The notes under the pieces were generated by a model, which was not told where the DNA came from, searched no databases, and saw only the letters and a list, made by a program, of their open reading frames with translations. This document shows, one piece after another, positions 7,981 to 15,109 of a DNA stretch of 64,000 nucleotides; the stretch's first letter is position 1, and every line of letters begins with the position of its first letter. The translations under genes were made by a program, and so were the position numbers. Origin of the DNA: JAFGDI01 sp963667715 (GTDB lineage Bacteria; Planctomycetota; Phycisphaerae; Sedimentisphaerales; SM23-30); assembly GCA_963667715.1 (NCBI GenBank), contig OY763926.1:1488001-1552000 (forward strand). The letters are read 5' to 3'.

Positions 7981-9585
7981 TTATGGCGCAGTTTTTAGCC
8001 AATTGGTTGCCAGGGTGGCAAAGTCCAGTAGATTGACTATGCCATTTCTGTCTATATCGCCTGGTATCGGTTCGTCAATATAGGCAGGGACATTGGTTGA
8101 TATTTCAAATGATAGATCCCACAGCCATTCTTGGTTGATTATCACCCATGAACCTTCCGGCGATGCCATGCTCTTAGGTTTTGGCGGCCAGATATCTGTA
8201 CCATCTTCATTATATGCATAAAAGATTCTATATGCCGGATCGTTGAATTTATGTGGCCTGGTCTTCCATCCCCATGGATACTTGATCTCATCTATATTGT
8301 CAGGATATATAGCCGCAATACTCAGCCAGTAAACATTTTCTCCCGGCTTCTGATAGAACCAGTCTGGCTCGCTCAATAGCTGATTGAATTGGAAACATGC
8401 CTCGTTTTTGTATTGCTCTATTCCTTCCGGATGCTTGTCAAAACCAGCAAAGTTCCATGTCCAGTTTGTGCATTTATGCTCCCATACCATCTTCCCCGGC
8501 ATACTCCAGTTTGATGGGTCGTCCGGATCTGGGTCTGGGATATCAGTCCAGATCGCTATATGGAATGCCTCTGGAAGGATAGGGGGCTGGGTGGATTCGT
8601 TCCAGCCAATAAATGAGCCCCACCAGTGGAAATCCGTGATTGGCCGATCATCTTTACATAGAAAATCGTCAGCCATGATCGGTCTTTCGTTTGGATGGTA
8701 AATACTCTTTTCGTCCCAGCCATATATCCAGCCCGGCTCATCTGCCAGCTCAACTGCCGGCTGGCTGTATTTGATATAATAGCCCTTATTGGCAATTGGT
8801 TTCTTGGGTAATACCATAAGGTCTTTCCAGTAATTCCAAATCCTGCCAATATTTACTCCGTCAGGAGGTATTGGGGTAGGGCCTCCCACCCAGACAGCGT
8901 TTTCGTCTACTATAAAGTCAACCACCTGTGTTATGTCAAAGGCAGCAGCAGACATAAAGCTGCTTGCCGGCGGGTTGGTTGCACCTATACCCATCATGCT
9001 GGTGTCGATTGTTATTTGTGTGGCTACATTTGATGGAAGATCTCCCGGGTTTGGCCCGCAATTCCAGTACCAGCTGCGAATATTATTGTTTATATCTCTC
9101 ATTCCAAAAGATACCTGAGTGATTTGTCCCGATTGCCCCCATGTTGGCGGAAAAACAGTTATTTGGATTGTTTTGTTGCTAAGGTCAGGATCTTGTCCAT
9201 AAGCGAATACCCACGCACTTGCATACCTGCCCGGTTCTAGTTGGTCTGAACCCCATGTCATAACCAGCCCAGGGCCAGGTTCTTCCATTGGAGGCTCACT
9301 GCCCAGACCAATGCGAGATGCTCGCAGGTCTTCCATAGCCATATCAAGTTCATAGAAACTGGTTTCCGGGTAAGGCTCGCCTTCCACTATGTATTCGCTG
9401 CTTGTCCAGCCCTTTTGATATTCCAGCCATTCATTAGCCCTTAGTGGGCGAATGTAGTTATAACCTTCTATCGGGTGAAGGACTCTGTCCCATTGGTCGT
9501 AAGTGCTTATTGCCGCATAAGGGCCGGCAATAGCCAAGGTTGTTATGGTGCTAAAAAGAAGTAAAAAAAAGATGGTTTTTTTCAT
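7981..9585 (-). CDS. Secreted DUF7901-type protein with dockerin-like C-terminus
   Basis: 534 aa with a signal peptide (about 1-20, FSTITTLAIAG). The central region, with QPAVELADEPGWIYGWDEKS, then PIMADDFLC, then FHWWGSFIGW, is the pattern of the planctomycete DUF7901 beta-sandwich (about residues 270-500). The last 30 residues, GDIDRNGIVNLLDFATLATNWL, form an EF-hand-like dockerin type I half-repeat. In Phycisphaerae such ends are common on secreted proteins and may serve anchoring or assembly (inference). There are many Trp and Tyr residues and no recognisable catalytic motif. Start ATG 9585 has AAGGAG 8 bases upstream. It is a single gene; function unknown. Confidence 0.8.
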   Translation of the reverse strand: MKKTIFFLLLFSTITTLAIAGPYAAISTYDQWDRVLHPIEGYNYIRPLRANEWLEYQKGWTSSEYIVEGEPYPETSFYELDMAMEDLRASRIGLGSEPPMEEPGPGLVMTWGSDQLEPGRYASAWVFAYGQDPDLSNKTIQITVFPPTWGQSGQITQVSFGMRDINNNIRSWYWNCGPNPGDLPSNVATQITIDTSMMGIGATNPPASSFMSAAAFDITQVVDFIVDENAVWVGGPTPIPPDGVNIGRIWNYWKDLMVLPKKPIANKGYYIKYSQPAVELADEPGWIYGWDEKSIYHPNERPIMADDFLCKDDRPITDFHWWGSFIGWNESTQPPILPEAFHIAIWTDIPDPDPDDPSNWSMPGKMVWEHKCTNWTWNFAGFDKHPEGIEQYKNEACFQFNQLLSEPDWFYQKPGENVYWLSIAAIYPDNIDEIKYPWGWKTRPHKFNDPAYRIFYAYNEDGTDIWPPKPKSMASPEGSWVIINQEWLWDLSFEISTNVPAYIDEPIPGDIDRNGIVNLLDFATLATNWLKTAP

Positions 9586-9762
9586 GATGCAGCTCCTTAA
9601 TAATAAGTATGGGGCAAAATTGCCCTTTTAGTTAAATGGCTACAAGCCAGTTGATTAGATTTGTTGCATGTCTGGCTATTATTAAGTATAGGTGAGCTGT
9701 GTGTTCTTTGACAAGTTAGGTAAAGTGTTTTTTTGTTGACAGTTTTTTAGGTTGACGCCGCG

Positions 9763-9790
9763 CAAAAAAAGGCCTGTCAAATGACAGGCC
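9763..9790 (-). terminator. Strong minus-strand terminator with no annotated gene just upstream
   Basis: On the minus strand GGCCTGTCA / TGACAGGCC is followed by TTTTTTTGCG. The nearest upstream minus-strand gene (truA) ends 310 bases away, so the terminator probably serves a small transcript (see the candidate at 9763-9935). Confidence 0.7.
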
Positions 9791-9935
9791 AGACCTCGAT
9801 CTCCTTTTTCTAAAACCTTTCAAAACTGTTCTAGAAAAAAACAGCTACCCAATAATACAAACAACGTAATACAGGCATCTGCGTATATTCAAATCCTCTC
9901 CTAAGATTCTTTGCTTCAATTTAAAATACGTAAAT
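9763..9935 (-). ncRNA. Candidate small RNA or tiny-peptide mRNA
   Basis: This segment between DUF7901 and truA ends in a strong minus-strand terminator. It has a ribosome-binding-like AGGAGAGG at about 9903-9895 and two very short overlapping frames, including an ATG at 9878 giving 15 residues (MPVLRCLYYWVAVFF, stop at 9831). The upstream part is AT-rich and could hold a promoter. The 16-base spacing from AGGAGAGG to that ATG is too long; a TTG nearer to it opens another 15-codon frame. Either a non-coding RNA or a tiny hydrophobic peptide is possible. The call rests on the otherwise unexplained terminator. Confidence 0.3.
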
Positions 9936-10098
9936 TAGAAAAAAACGAAAAATTAAAAAGTCATCAGAAAAAATCAGATTCTCTTTCAGAGATTTTATAT
10001 TAACAAAAACAATGTATTATTGTCAAGAAACAAAATAGTAAAAAACACAAGAATTGAAAAAATTTGTCAATTTAAAATATTCTGTTATTACCGACTCA

Positions 10099-10836
10099 CT
10101 AGTAATATATCTTTACTAATGTCAGGCCAACCCCCGGAGCTGGCTGAGGACAAAATCGACTATCTTTGGCATTTAGGATTAAGTCGATATATGATAAGTC
10201 TTTATGGCCTAGACCAACCTCAACCAGGGCTGCTGTTAGTGAGCGGATCATAAGATAAATAAAATTATCACCCCGAAAGTGCAGCTCAATATCACTGCCA
10301 ATTACCTTTATTGTGCATTCGGTTATAGTGCGTACACAATCTTTTCTGCGATCTTTACTCTGGCGTATTCCCCTGAAATCATGGGTTCCGACCAGCTTAT
10401 TGGCCGCCGCCTGCATCTGTCCTGGCTCTAGCTTTTCTGTAATATGCCAACATCTGCTTTCTTTAGGGCAGGTATCCGCAGTTGAAATCTTATATCGGTA
10501 ATGTTTGCCAAGATTGCCGCCGATCGGGTCAAAGCCCCGTGGAGCTGATTCTATTGATAGTATCCGTATGTCTGCTGGCAGCAGGGCGTTTGCCTGTTCT
10601 AGAAATTCTTCTGCTTTAATATTGCTGCGTATTACCATAGCCGCTACCTGCCCATCAGCACTAACCCCCGCATCAGTCCAGCTTGCCGCGTGCAGGTTCA
10701 CTTTCAAGCCAGTCATTTCCCTTAGCGTATCTTCTATTATCTGCTGTAGCGTTTGGCTTTCATGTTGTTGGCGACGCCAGCCGGAATAGTTTCGACCGTC
10801 GTACTGGATAGTTGCTATGTATGTCTTTCTTTCCAT
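10099..10836 (-). CDS. truA: tRNA pseudouridine synthase A
   Basis: Converts uridines 38-40 of the tRNA anticodon arm to pseudouridine. YDGRNYSGWRRQ (residues 12-23) is the N-terminal TruA motif. SWTDAGVSADGQV contains the catalytic Asp55 (TDAGV); the usual Arg-Thr-Asp is Trp-Thr-Asp here. GTHDFRGIRQSKDR and GDNFIYLMIRSL follow in the expected order. Length 245 aa is normal. It lies 17 bases downstream of the HI0933-like gene on the same strand, so the two are probably cotranscribed. The TTAGG ahead of the ATG at 10836 is a weak ribosome-binding site. Confidence 0.93.
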   Translation of the reverse strand: MERKTYIATIQYDGRNYSGWRRQQHESQTLQQIIEDTLREMTGLKVNLHAASWTDAGVSADGQVAAMVIRSNIKAEEFLEQANALLPADIRILSIESAPRGFDPIGGNLGKHYRYKISTADTCPKESRCWHITEKLEPGQMQAAANKLVGTHDFRGIRQSKDRRKDCVRTITECTIKVIGSDIELHFRGDNFIYLMIRSLTAALVEVGLGHKDLSYIDLILNAKDSRFCPQPAPGVGLTLVKIYY

Positions 10837-10853
10837 AGTTGCCTAATACTTGG

Positions 10854-12041
10854 TCATAGCTCCTGGCCACAGCAATATCCGCTGGACCATGCCCATTGCA
10901 GGTTATAGCCGCCCAGTTTGCCGTTAACATCAATAACCTCACCGATAAAGTGCAGTCCCGGCACGCTTTTAGATTCAAATGTTTTGGAAGATAACTCTTC
11001 ACAGCTTACTCCGCCGCGTGTAGCTTCTGCACGTCTCATCCCTGCGGTAGCTGACGGCTCAAATCCCCAGTTATTGATCGAATTCACAGCTTGTTCAATT
11101 TGCTCGCTGCTTAGATTCGCTACCGCGGTATCGGGCCAGTAGCGTTCCTGCCATATGCGAATAAACTTCTGAGGCAGTTTACCCCAAAGTAGCTTGTTTA
11201 TTGTTGTACTGCCTGCATTTATGCGTGCCTGCTCTATCTTCTGGGCCATGTCAGTTTCCGGCAGGAAGTTAATATATATTATCTCTCCCTTATGCCACAG
11301 GTTTGATATCTGCAAAATTGACGGCCCGCTTAGCCCGGTGTGAGTGAAAAGCAGTTCTTCACTAAATGATATTTGTTTACAGCTTACTTTGGTGTCTATG
11401 GCATTTCCCGAAAGCTGGCCCATATGTTCTAGGTCGTCTTTATTGTATAGCAGGGGGACAAGTGCCGGCTCTGGCGGTAGTATCTTCAGCTCAAACTTAC
11501 GTGCTATCGCGTAACCTTCTTCACCAGCACCACATTGTGGCCAGGCACTGCCGCCGCAGGCTATAACAACCTTACTACAGCTATACTCTGTGCTGTTAGA
11601 AATGACAGTATAACCACTGTCCGATTTGCATACATTGCTTACTTGGCTGTTGCAGTTGATCGTCACCTTATTGGTTCGGCAAAGCTCTTCCAGCATACTT
11701 ACTATTTCGCCTGCCGAATGCTGGCAGAACAGTCTGCCGTGAGCTCTTTCTTCCCAATCGATATTATGATCGTCCAGCATACCGATAAAATCCCATTGAC
11801 TAAATCTCGCCAGGGCAGACTTTACAAAGTGCTTATTAGAGCAGAAGAGGTCGTCAGCACCACAATCCATATTGGTGAAATTGCATTTACCTCCGCCGCT
11901 GATGGCTATCTTACCACCAACTCGCCGACCCTTCTCAAGTATAAGAACACTCTTGCCGCGGCTGCCGGCACTATAGCCGCACATCAGGCCTGCTGCGCCG
12001 CCGCCGATTATTATTATGTCGTAATGTATATCATTGTGCAT
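10854..12041 (-). CDS. HI0933/BaiN-family FAD-dependent oxidoreductase
   Basis: 395 aa. It opens with the dinucleotide-binding IIIGGGAAGLMCGYSAG (residues 10-26) and the family hallmark GGKIAISGGGKCNFTN (about 42-57), which binds FAD. The C-terminal half contains THTGLSGPSILQIS and the closing GEVIDVNGKLGGYNLQWAWSSG motif, both diagnostic of the HI0933-like family. Members are conserved flavoproteins of uncertain substrate; BaiN acts on bile-acid intermediates, but that role is unlikely here. It is probably the first gene of an operon with truA. Start ATG 12041 has no strong ribosome-binding site. Confidence 0.9.
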   Translation of the reverse strand: MHNDIHYDIIIIGGGAAGLMCGYSAGSRGKSVLILEKGRRVGGKIAISGGGKCNFTNMDCGADDLFCSNKHFVKSALARFSQWDFIGMLDDHNIDWEERAHGRLFCQHSAGEIVSMLEELCRTNKVTINCNSQVSNVCKSDSGYTVISNSTEYSCSKVVIACGGSAWPQCGAGEEGYAIARKFELKILPPEPALVPLLYNKDDLEHMGQLSGNAIDTKVSCKQISFSEELLFTHTGLSGPSILQISNLWHKGEIIYINFLPETDMAQKIEQARINAGSTTINKLLWGKLPQKFIRIWQERYWPDTAVANLSSEQIEQAVNSINNWGFEPSATAGMRRAEATRGGVSCEELSSKTFESKSVPGLHFIGEVIDVNGKLGGYNLQWAWSSGYCCGQEL

Positions 12042-12224
12042 CGGTTTATTATATCGTAACGCAGCATCTAAGACAAGTAGCTGGAATTTGTACTAGTATC
12101 CATCAACTTTGTAGTCCGTATGAATTTTTAGAGGTTCCCTTAATTCGCTATCCTGATTATCATCTTCTTATCCTCTAATCCCTGCAAAAAATATTCTTAA
12201 TGTAATCATCTCAAACCAACCTCA

Positions 12225-12291
12225 AATCGCCAACCATGTCTTTGCGACTTCGCGCTTTTGCGTTAAATTCTTAATTCTCTTCTTATATAAA
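12225..12291. repeat. Interspersed repeat with CGCAAAG-like core, copy 1
   Basis: A segment running from AATCGCCAACC through TTTGCGACTTCGCGC and TTGCGTTAA to TTCTCTTCTTA recurs at 52393-52456 with about 85% identity. It lies in the 350-base gap between the flavoprotein and uracil-DNA glycosylase genes; apart from it and the terminator at 12351 nothing is seen there. Confidence 0.7.
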
Positions 12292-12350
12292 ACTATTGGT
12301 TGCGGCTCTACCGATCTAAGGATATTATGCTTGTTATGTTATTTTGGGTA

Positions 12351-12388
12351 AAAAAAACCTGTAACAAAATATCGTATGCTACAGGTAG
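12351..12388 (-). terminator. Terminator of the uracil-DNA glycosylase gene
   Basis: On the minus strand ACCTGTA / TACAGGT encloses a 16-base loop and is followed by TTTTTTT. It lies immediately after the stop codon at 12394-12396. Confidence 0.75.
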
Positions 12389-12393
12389 TGTTT

Positions 12394-13230
12394 TTATTTC
12401 TTTGGTATTGGCAGGTCGAGCTCTTTAAGAACCTTTTTCATATCATCCCACACTTTACCACGCGTCTCTGGCGTGTAGTTTCTTAATAGGTAGGCAGGGT
12501 GATAGGTGGCCGCCAGTTTGATCGGTTTATTCAAGCCTGCCGGGTGGTAATTATGCATTTTGCCGCGAAGCTGGCCGATTGGAGTTTTCGTCTCCAGCAG
12601 TGTATGGGCAGCATGGGTACCGAGTGCAACAATAACTGTAGGGTCAAGCGTATTAAGCTGTTCGTATAGAAAATGACTGCACGCTGCCACTTCGCTGGCT
12701 TGCGGGTCTCTATTTCCCGGTGGCCGGCACTTGAGGATATTGCATATGAATACATCGTCGCGTGACAGTCCCATCGCATCAATTATCTTATCGAGCAGCT
12801 TGCCGGCCCGTCCGACAAAAGGGCGACCTTGCTCATCTTCACTTTGGCCCGGCGCCTCACCGACAAATACCAGTTTTGCCTTTGGATTGCCTTCGCCTGG
12901 AACGGTATTGATCCTGCTTTGTGCCAGTGTGCATTCCTGACAGTTTGCTATCTGAGCGGCGATTTCCTTTAATTGCTGTTTCTTTGCCATTATTTCTTTT
13001 ACTTTCTCGGTCATAAACGCCGGCTCTTCTACCGATTCGATAGGCGATGGCGTATCGACGGCGTCAACTGCTTGAGCTGGTTCTGGTACTGATACGGCTC
13101 CAGGGCTGGCTTGTGGAATATCCGCAATAGCCTTATCCTGACCTTTAGGCAGCCATTTCCCGCCTAATGCCATATCGCTTTTTAGCTGTTCACGTATCGT
13201 ATATATTAATTTGTCACGTTCACTTGTCAT
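12394..13230 (-). CDS. Family 4 uracil-DNA glycosylase with N-terminal extension
   Basis: Removes uracil from DNA. Four cysteines (97, 100, 168, 184 in a C-x2-C...C-x15-C pattern) would hold the 4Fe-4S cluster of the family. Motif A is VFVGEAPGQSEDEQGRPFVG (about 122-141), followed by ICNILKCRPPGNRDP and late TYHPAYLL. The catalytic domain is normal length, but about 85 residues precede it: a helical start (SERDKLIYTIREQLK) and an Ala/Pro-rich linker. Such extensions occur in related proteins annotated as SPO1 DNA polymerase-related; their role is unknown. Start ATG 13230. It lies 49 bases downstream of hslU on the same strand, so an operon is possible. Confidence 0.92.
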   Translation of the reverse strand: MTSERDKLIYTIREQLKSDMALGGKWLPKGQDKAIADIPQASPGAVSVPEPAQAVDAVDTPSPIESVEEPAFMTEKVKEIMAKKQQLKEIAAQIANCQECTLAQSRINTVPGEGNPKAKLVFVGEAPGQSEDEQGRPFVGRAGKLLDKIIDAMGLSRDDVFICNILKCRPPGNRDPQASEVAACSHFLYEQLNTLDPTVIVALGTHAAHTLLETKTPIGQLRGKMHNYHPAGLNKPIKLAATYHPAYLLRNYTPETRGKVWDDMKKVLKELDLPIPKK

Positions 13231-13240
13231 GATATATTGT

Positions 13241-13281
13241 AATTACTAATTGCTAACTTCTAGATCCTAAATTCTAAAATT
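13241..13281. repeat. CTAA/TTCT-rich short repeat tract
   Basis: Tandem, imperfect 7-base units such as AATTGCTAACTTCTAGATCCTAAATTCTA. The same kind of tract recurs at 21761, 34854, 51366 and 63001. It fills the gap between hslU and the glycosylase gene. Confidence 0.6.
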
Positions 13282-14659
13282 AGTCTTTTTTAATTGCAGA
13301 GGCAAAGCCAAATACGTTCAGGTCTTCGTCTTCTGTTGCTCCTTTAAGGTGTTTTTTGACAAACGATTTGTCGATCTTGTATTGCTTCTCGCAATGGTCC
13401 GGAGCGTTAAAGCTTATCTCTTCCAGTACTTTTTCTATTACCGCATACAAGCGTCTGGCTCCGATATTCTGCTGGTTACGATTGATATCGTAAGCGATGC
13501 GTGCCATTTCCTTTATCCCGCATTCAGTAAATTCCAGCTCAACACCTTCAGTTTTTAGTAGGGCGACCTGTTGTTCTGTTAGCGAGTTCTTAGGTTCGGT
13601 AAGAATACGTGCAAACTCAGCTTCGCCCAGATCTTTTAGCTTAACCCGGATCGGGAAGCGACCTTGCAGCTCCGGCATCATGTCAGACGGCTTATTCTTG
13701 CTAAATGCTCCCGCGGCAATAAAGAGTATATGGTCGGTCTTTACCATGCCGTGTTTTGTATTCACTGCACAGCCTTCAACCAGCGGCAGCAGGTCTCGCT
13801 GGACTCCCTCTCGAGATACTTCGCCCCCGTGCATACTGCTCGAGCAGAGCTTATCTATCTCGTCGAGGAAGATAATACCAGATTGCTCAGCTCGTTCCAA
13901 TGCCAGTTCGAGCATCTTATCCTTATCGATAAGTTTTTCCATCTCCTGATTTCTCAGAATATTCCTGGCGACAGAGACCTTGGTCTTTTTCATACTTCTG
14001 GTTTTAGGTGACAGTTGATCCATCATATCCTGGATCTGTGGCTCGAGCTGGTCCATGCCGATATTGCTGAATATGCTGATCGGGGATTGACCTTTTTTGT
14101 CAACTGGTATCTCTATCTCACGATCTTCCAGTTCTCCGTTTTTGAGCTGTTCCCGTAGTTTGGCCAGATTGCGTTCGTATCGTTCGTCTAGTGTGGTTAG
14201 TTCTTCGGCACTAGCTCCTGCAACTGGTATCGGGGCGGGCAAAAGCTTATCAAGTATAGCATTTTCAACTGCCGCATCAGCTTTTTCCTCGTGCGTTACG
14301 CTCATCTCTTCGCGTACCAGACGGATCGAGCGTTCCACGAGGTCACGAACCATGCTCTCGACATCTTTTCCTACATAGCCAACTTCAGTAAATTTCGTTG
14401 CTTCGATCTTAACAAACGGCGCACCGACCATTTTTGCCAGTCTGCGTGCTATTTCTGTTTTACCAACTCCGGTAGGGCCTGCCATAACGATGTTTTTAGG
14501 GGCAACTTCGTTTCGTATCTCTTCTGGCAGGCTTTGGCGACGGCGACGATTGCGGATTGCGATCGCTACCGCTCGTTTTGCGTCATATTGGCCGATTATA
14601 TGCTTGTCCAGTTCGGCTACTATTTCAGTTGGTGTTAGGTTATTAGTATCTTTTTCCAT
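13280..14659 (-). CDS. hslU: ATP-dependent protease ATPase subunit HslU (ClpY)
   Basis: 459-aa AAA+ unfoldase. LTPTEIVAELDKHIIGQ at the N-terminus, Walker A GPTGVGKT (61-68), the pore-loop region TEVGYVGKDVESMVRD, a long I-domain (about 110-240), Walker B FLDEIDK and sensor GRFPIRV are all present. Normally HslU feeds the HslV peptidase through its C-terminal tail, which in the best-known members ends in a DLSR-type sequence followed by F/Y-I/V-L. Here the protein continues past EDEDL as NVFGFASAIKKD, so the tail differs and is longer. No hslV is found beside it. It probably shares a transcript with the downstream glycosylase. ATG 14659. Confidence 0.92.
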   Translation of the reverse strand: MEKDTNNLTPTEIVAELDKHIIGQYDAKRAVAIAIRNRRRRQSLPEEIRNEVAPKNIVMAGPTGVGKTEIARRLAKMVGAPFVKIEATKFTEVGYVGKDVESMVRDLVERSIRLVREEMSVTHEEKADAAVENAILDKLLPAPIPVAGASAEELTTLDERYERNLAKLREQLKNGELEDREIEIPVDKKGQSPISIFSNIGMDQLEPQIQDMMDQLSPKTRSMKKTKVSVARNILRNQEMEKLIDKDKMLELALERAEQSGIIFLDEIDKLCSSSMHGGEVSREGVQRDLLPLVEGCAVNTKHGMVKTDHILFIAAGAFSKNKPSDMMPELQGRFPIRVKLKDLGEAEFARILTEPKNSLTEQQVALLKTEGVELEFTECGIKEMARIAYDINRNQQNIGARRLYAVIEKVLEEISFNAPDHCEKQYKIDKSFVKKHLKGATEDEDLNVFGFASAIKKD

Positions 14660-15043
14660 ATATATTTACTCGATAGTAGTTTATGTCAGGTATATATCTT
14701 TCGATATTATAATTATTTATGCTATTTTGCAGTGTTAGTCCACAAACTGTATTATTTTATAAGCAATTGCCCTCAATTGCAAGCGACCATATGCAAGCTC
14801 AGTACAATCGCAAAGAAATATAATTAACGGGATACCGACCTTTACCTTGTTTTAAGAGCAATTGTTATACAATATTATTCCCACGCAATTGGGGAAAAGT
14901 TTTATCTTTACTGTTTGGCGTATCTTGTCACAAACTGCCGTAGAAATCCAGCCCGTATTCGGGCGGTTATCCAGTCTAAAAAACACACGCTATTGCCCAT
15001 ATGCGAGCTGGCTTGTATTTCAGGTCTTATATCATTATAAACG
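14660..15043. other. Intergenic region without recognisable gene
   Basis: About 385 bases of mixed AT-rich sequence between hslU and the E1 terminator. A 76-codon plus-strand frame crosses it but has no ribosome-binding site or family pattern. The hslU promoter should be in the left part. Confidence 0.4.
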
Positions 15044-15079
15044 CAAAAAGGCAGCTCAGGTCGTGCCTGCCGCTGCCTC
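15044..15079 (-). terminator. Terminator of the deoR-E1 transcript
   Basis: On the minus strand AGGCAGC / GCTGCCT is followed by TTTTTGCG. It lies 31 bases after the E1 stop codon. Confidence 0.75.
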
Positions 15080-15109
15080 TTTGGTATTATGAAAGGGGGG
15101 ATTAATGGT

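Noticed and set aside
10020..10253. 77-codon plus-strand frame over the truA 3' end
   Set aside because: Mostly antisense to truA and its conserved C-terminus; no independent support.
14862..15092. 76-codon plus-strand frame between hslU and E1
   Set aside because: No ribosome-binding site, no family pattern, and it overlaps the E1 terminator hairpin.
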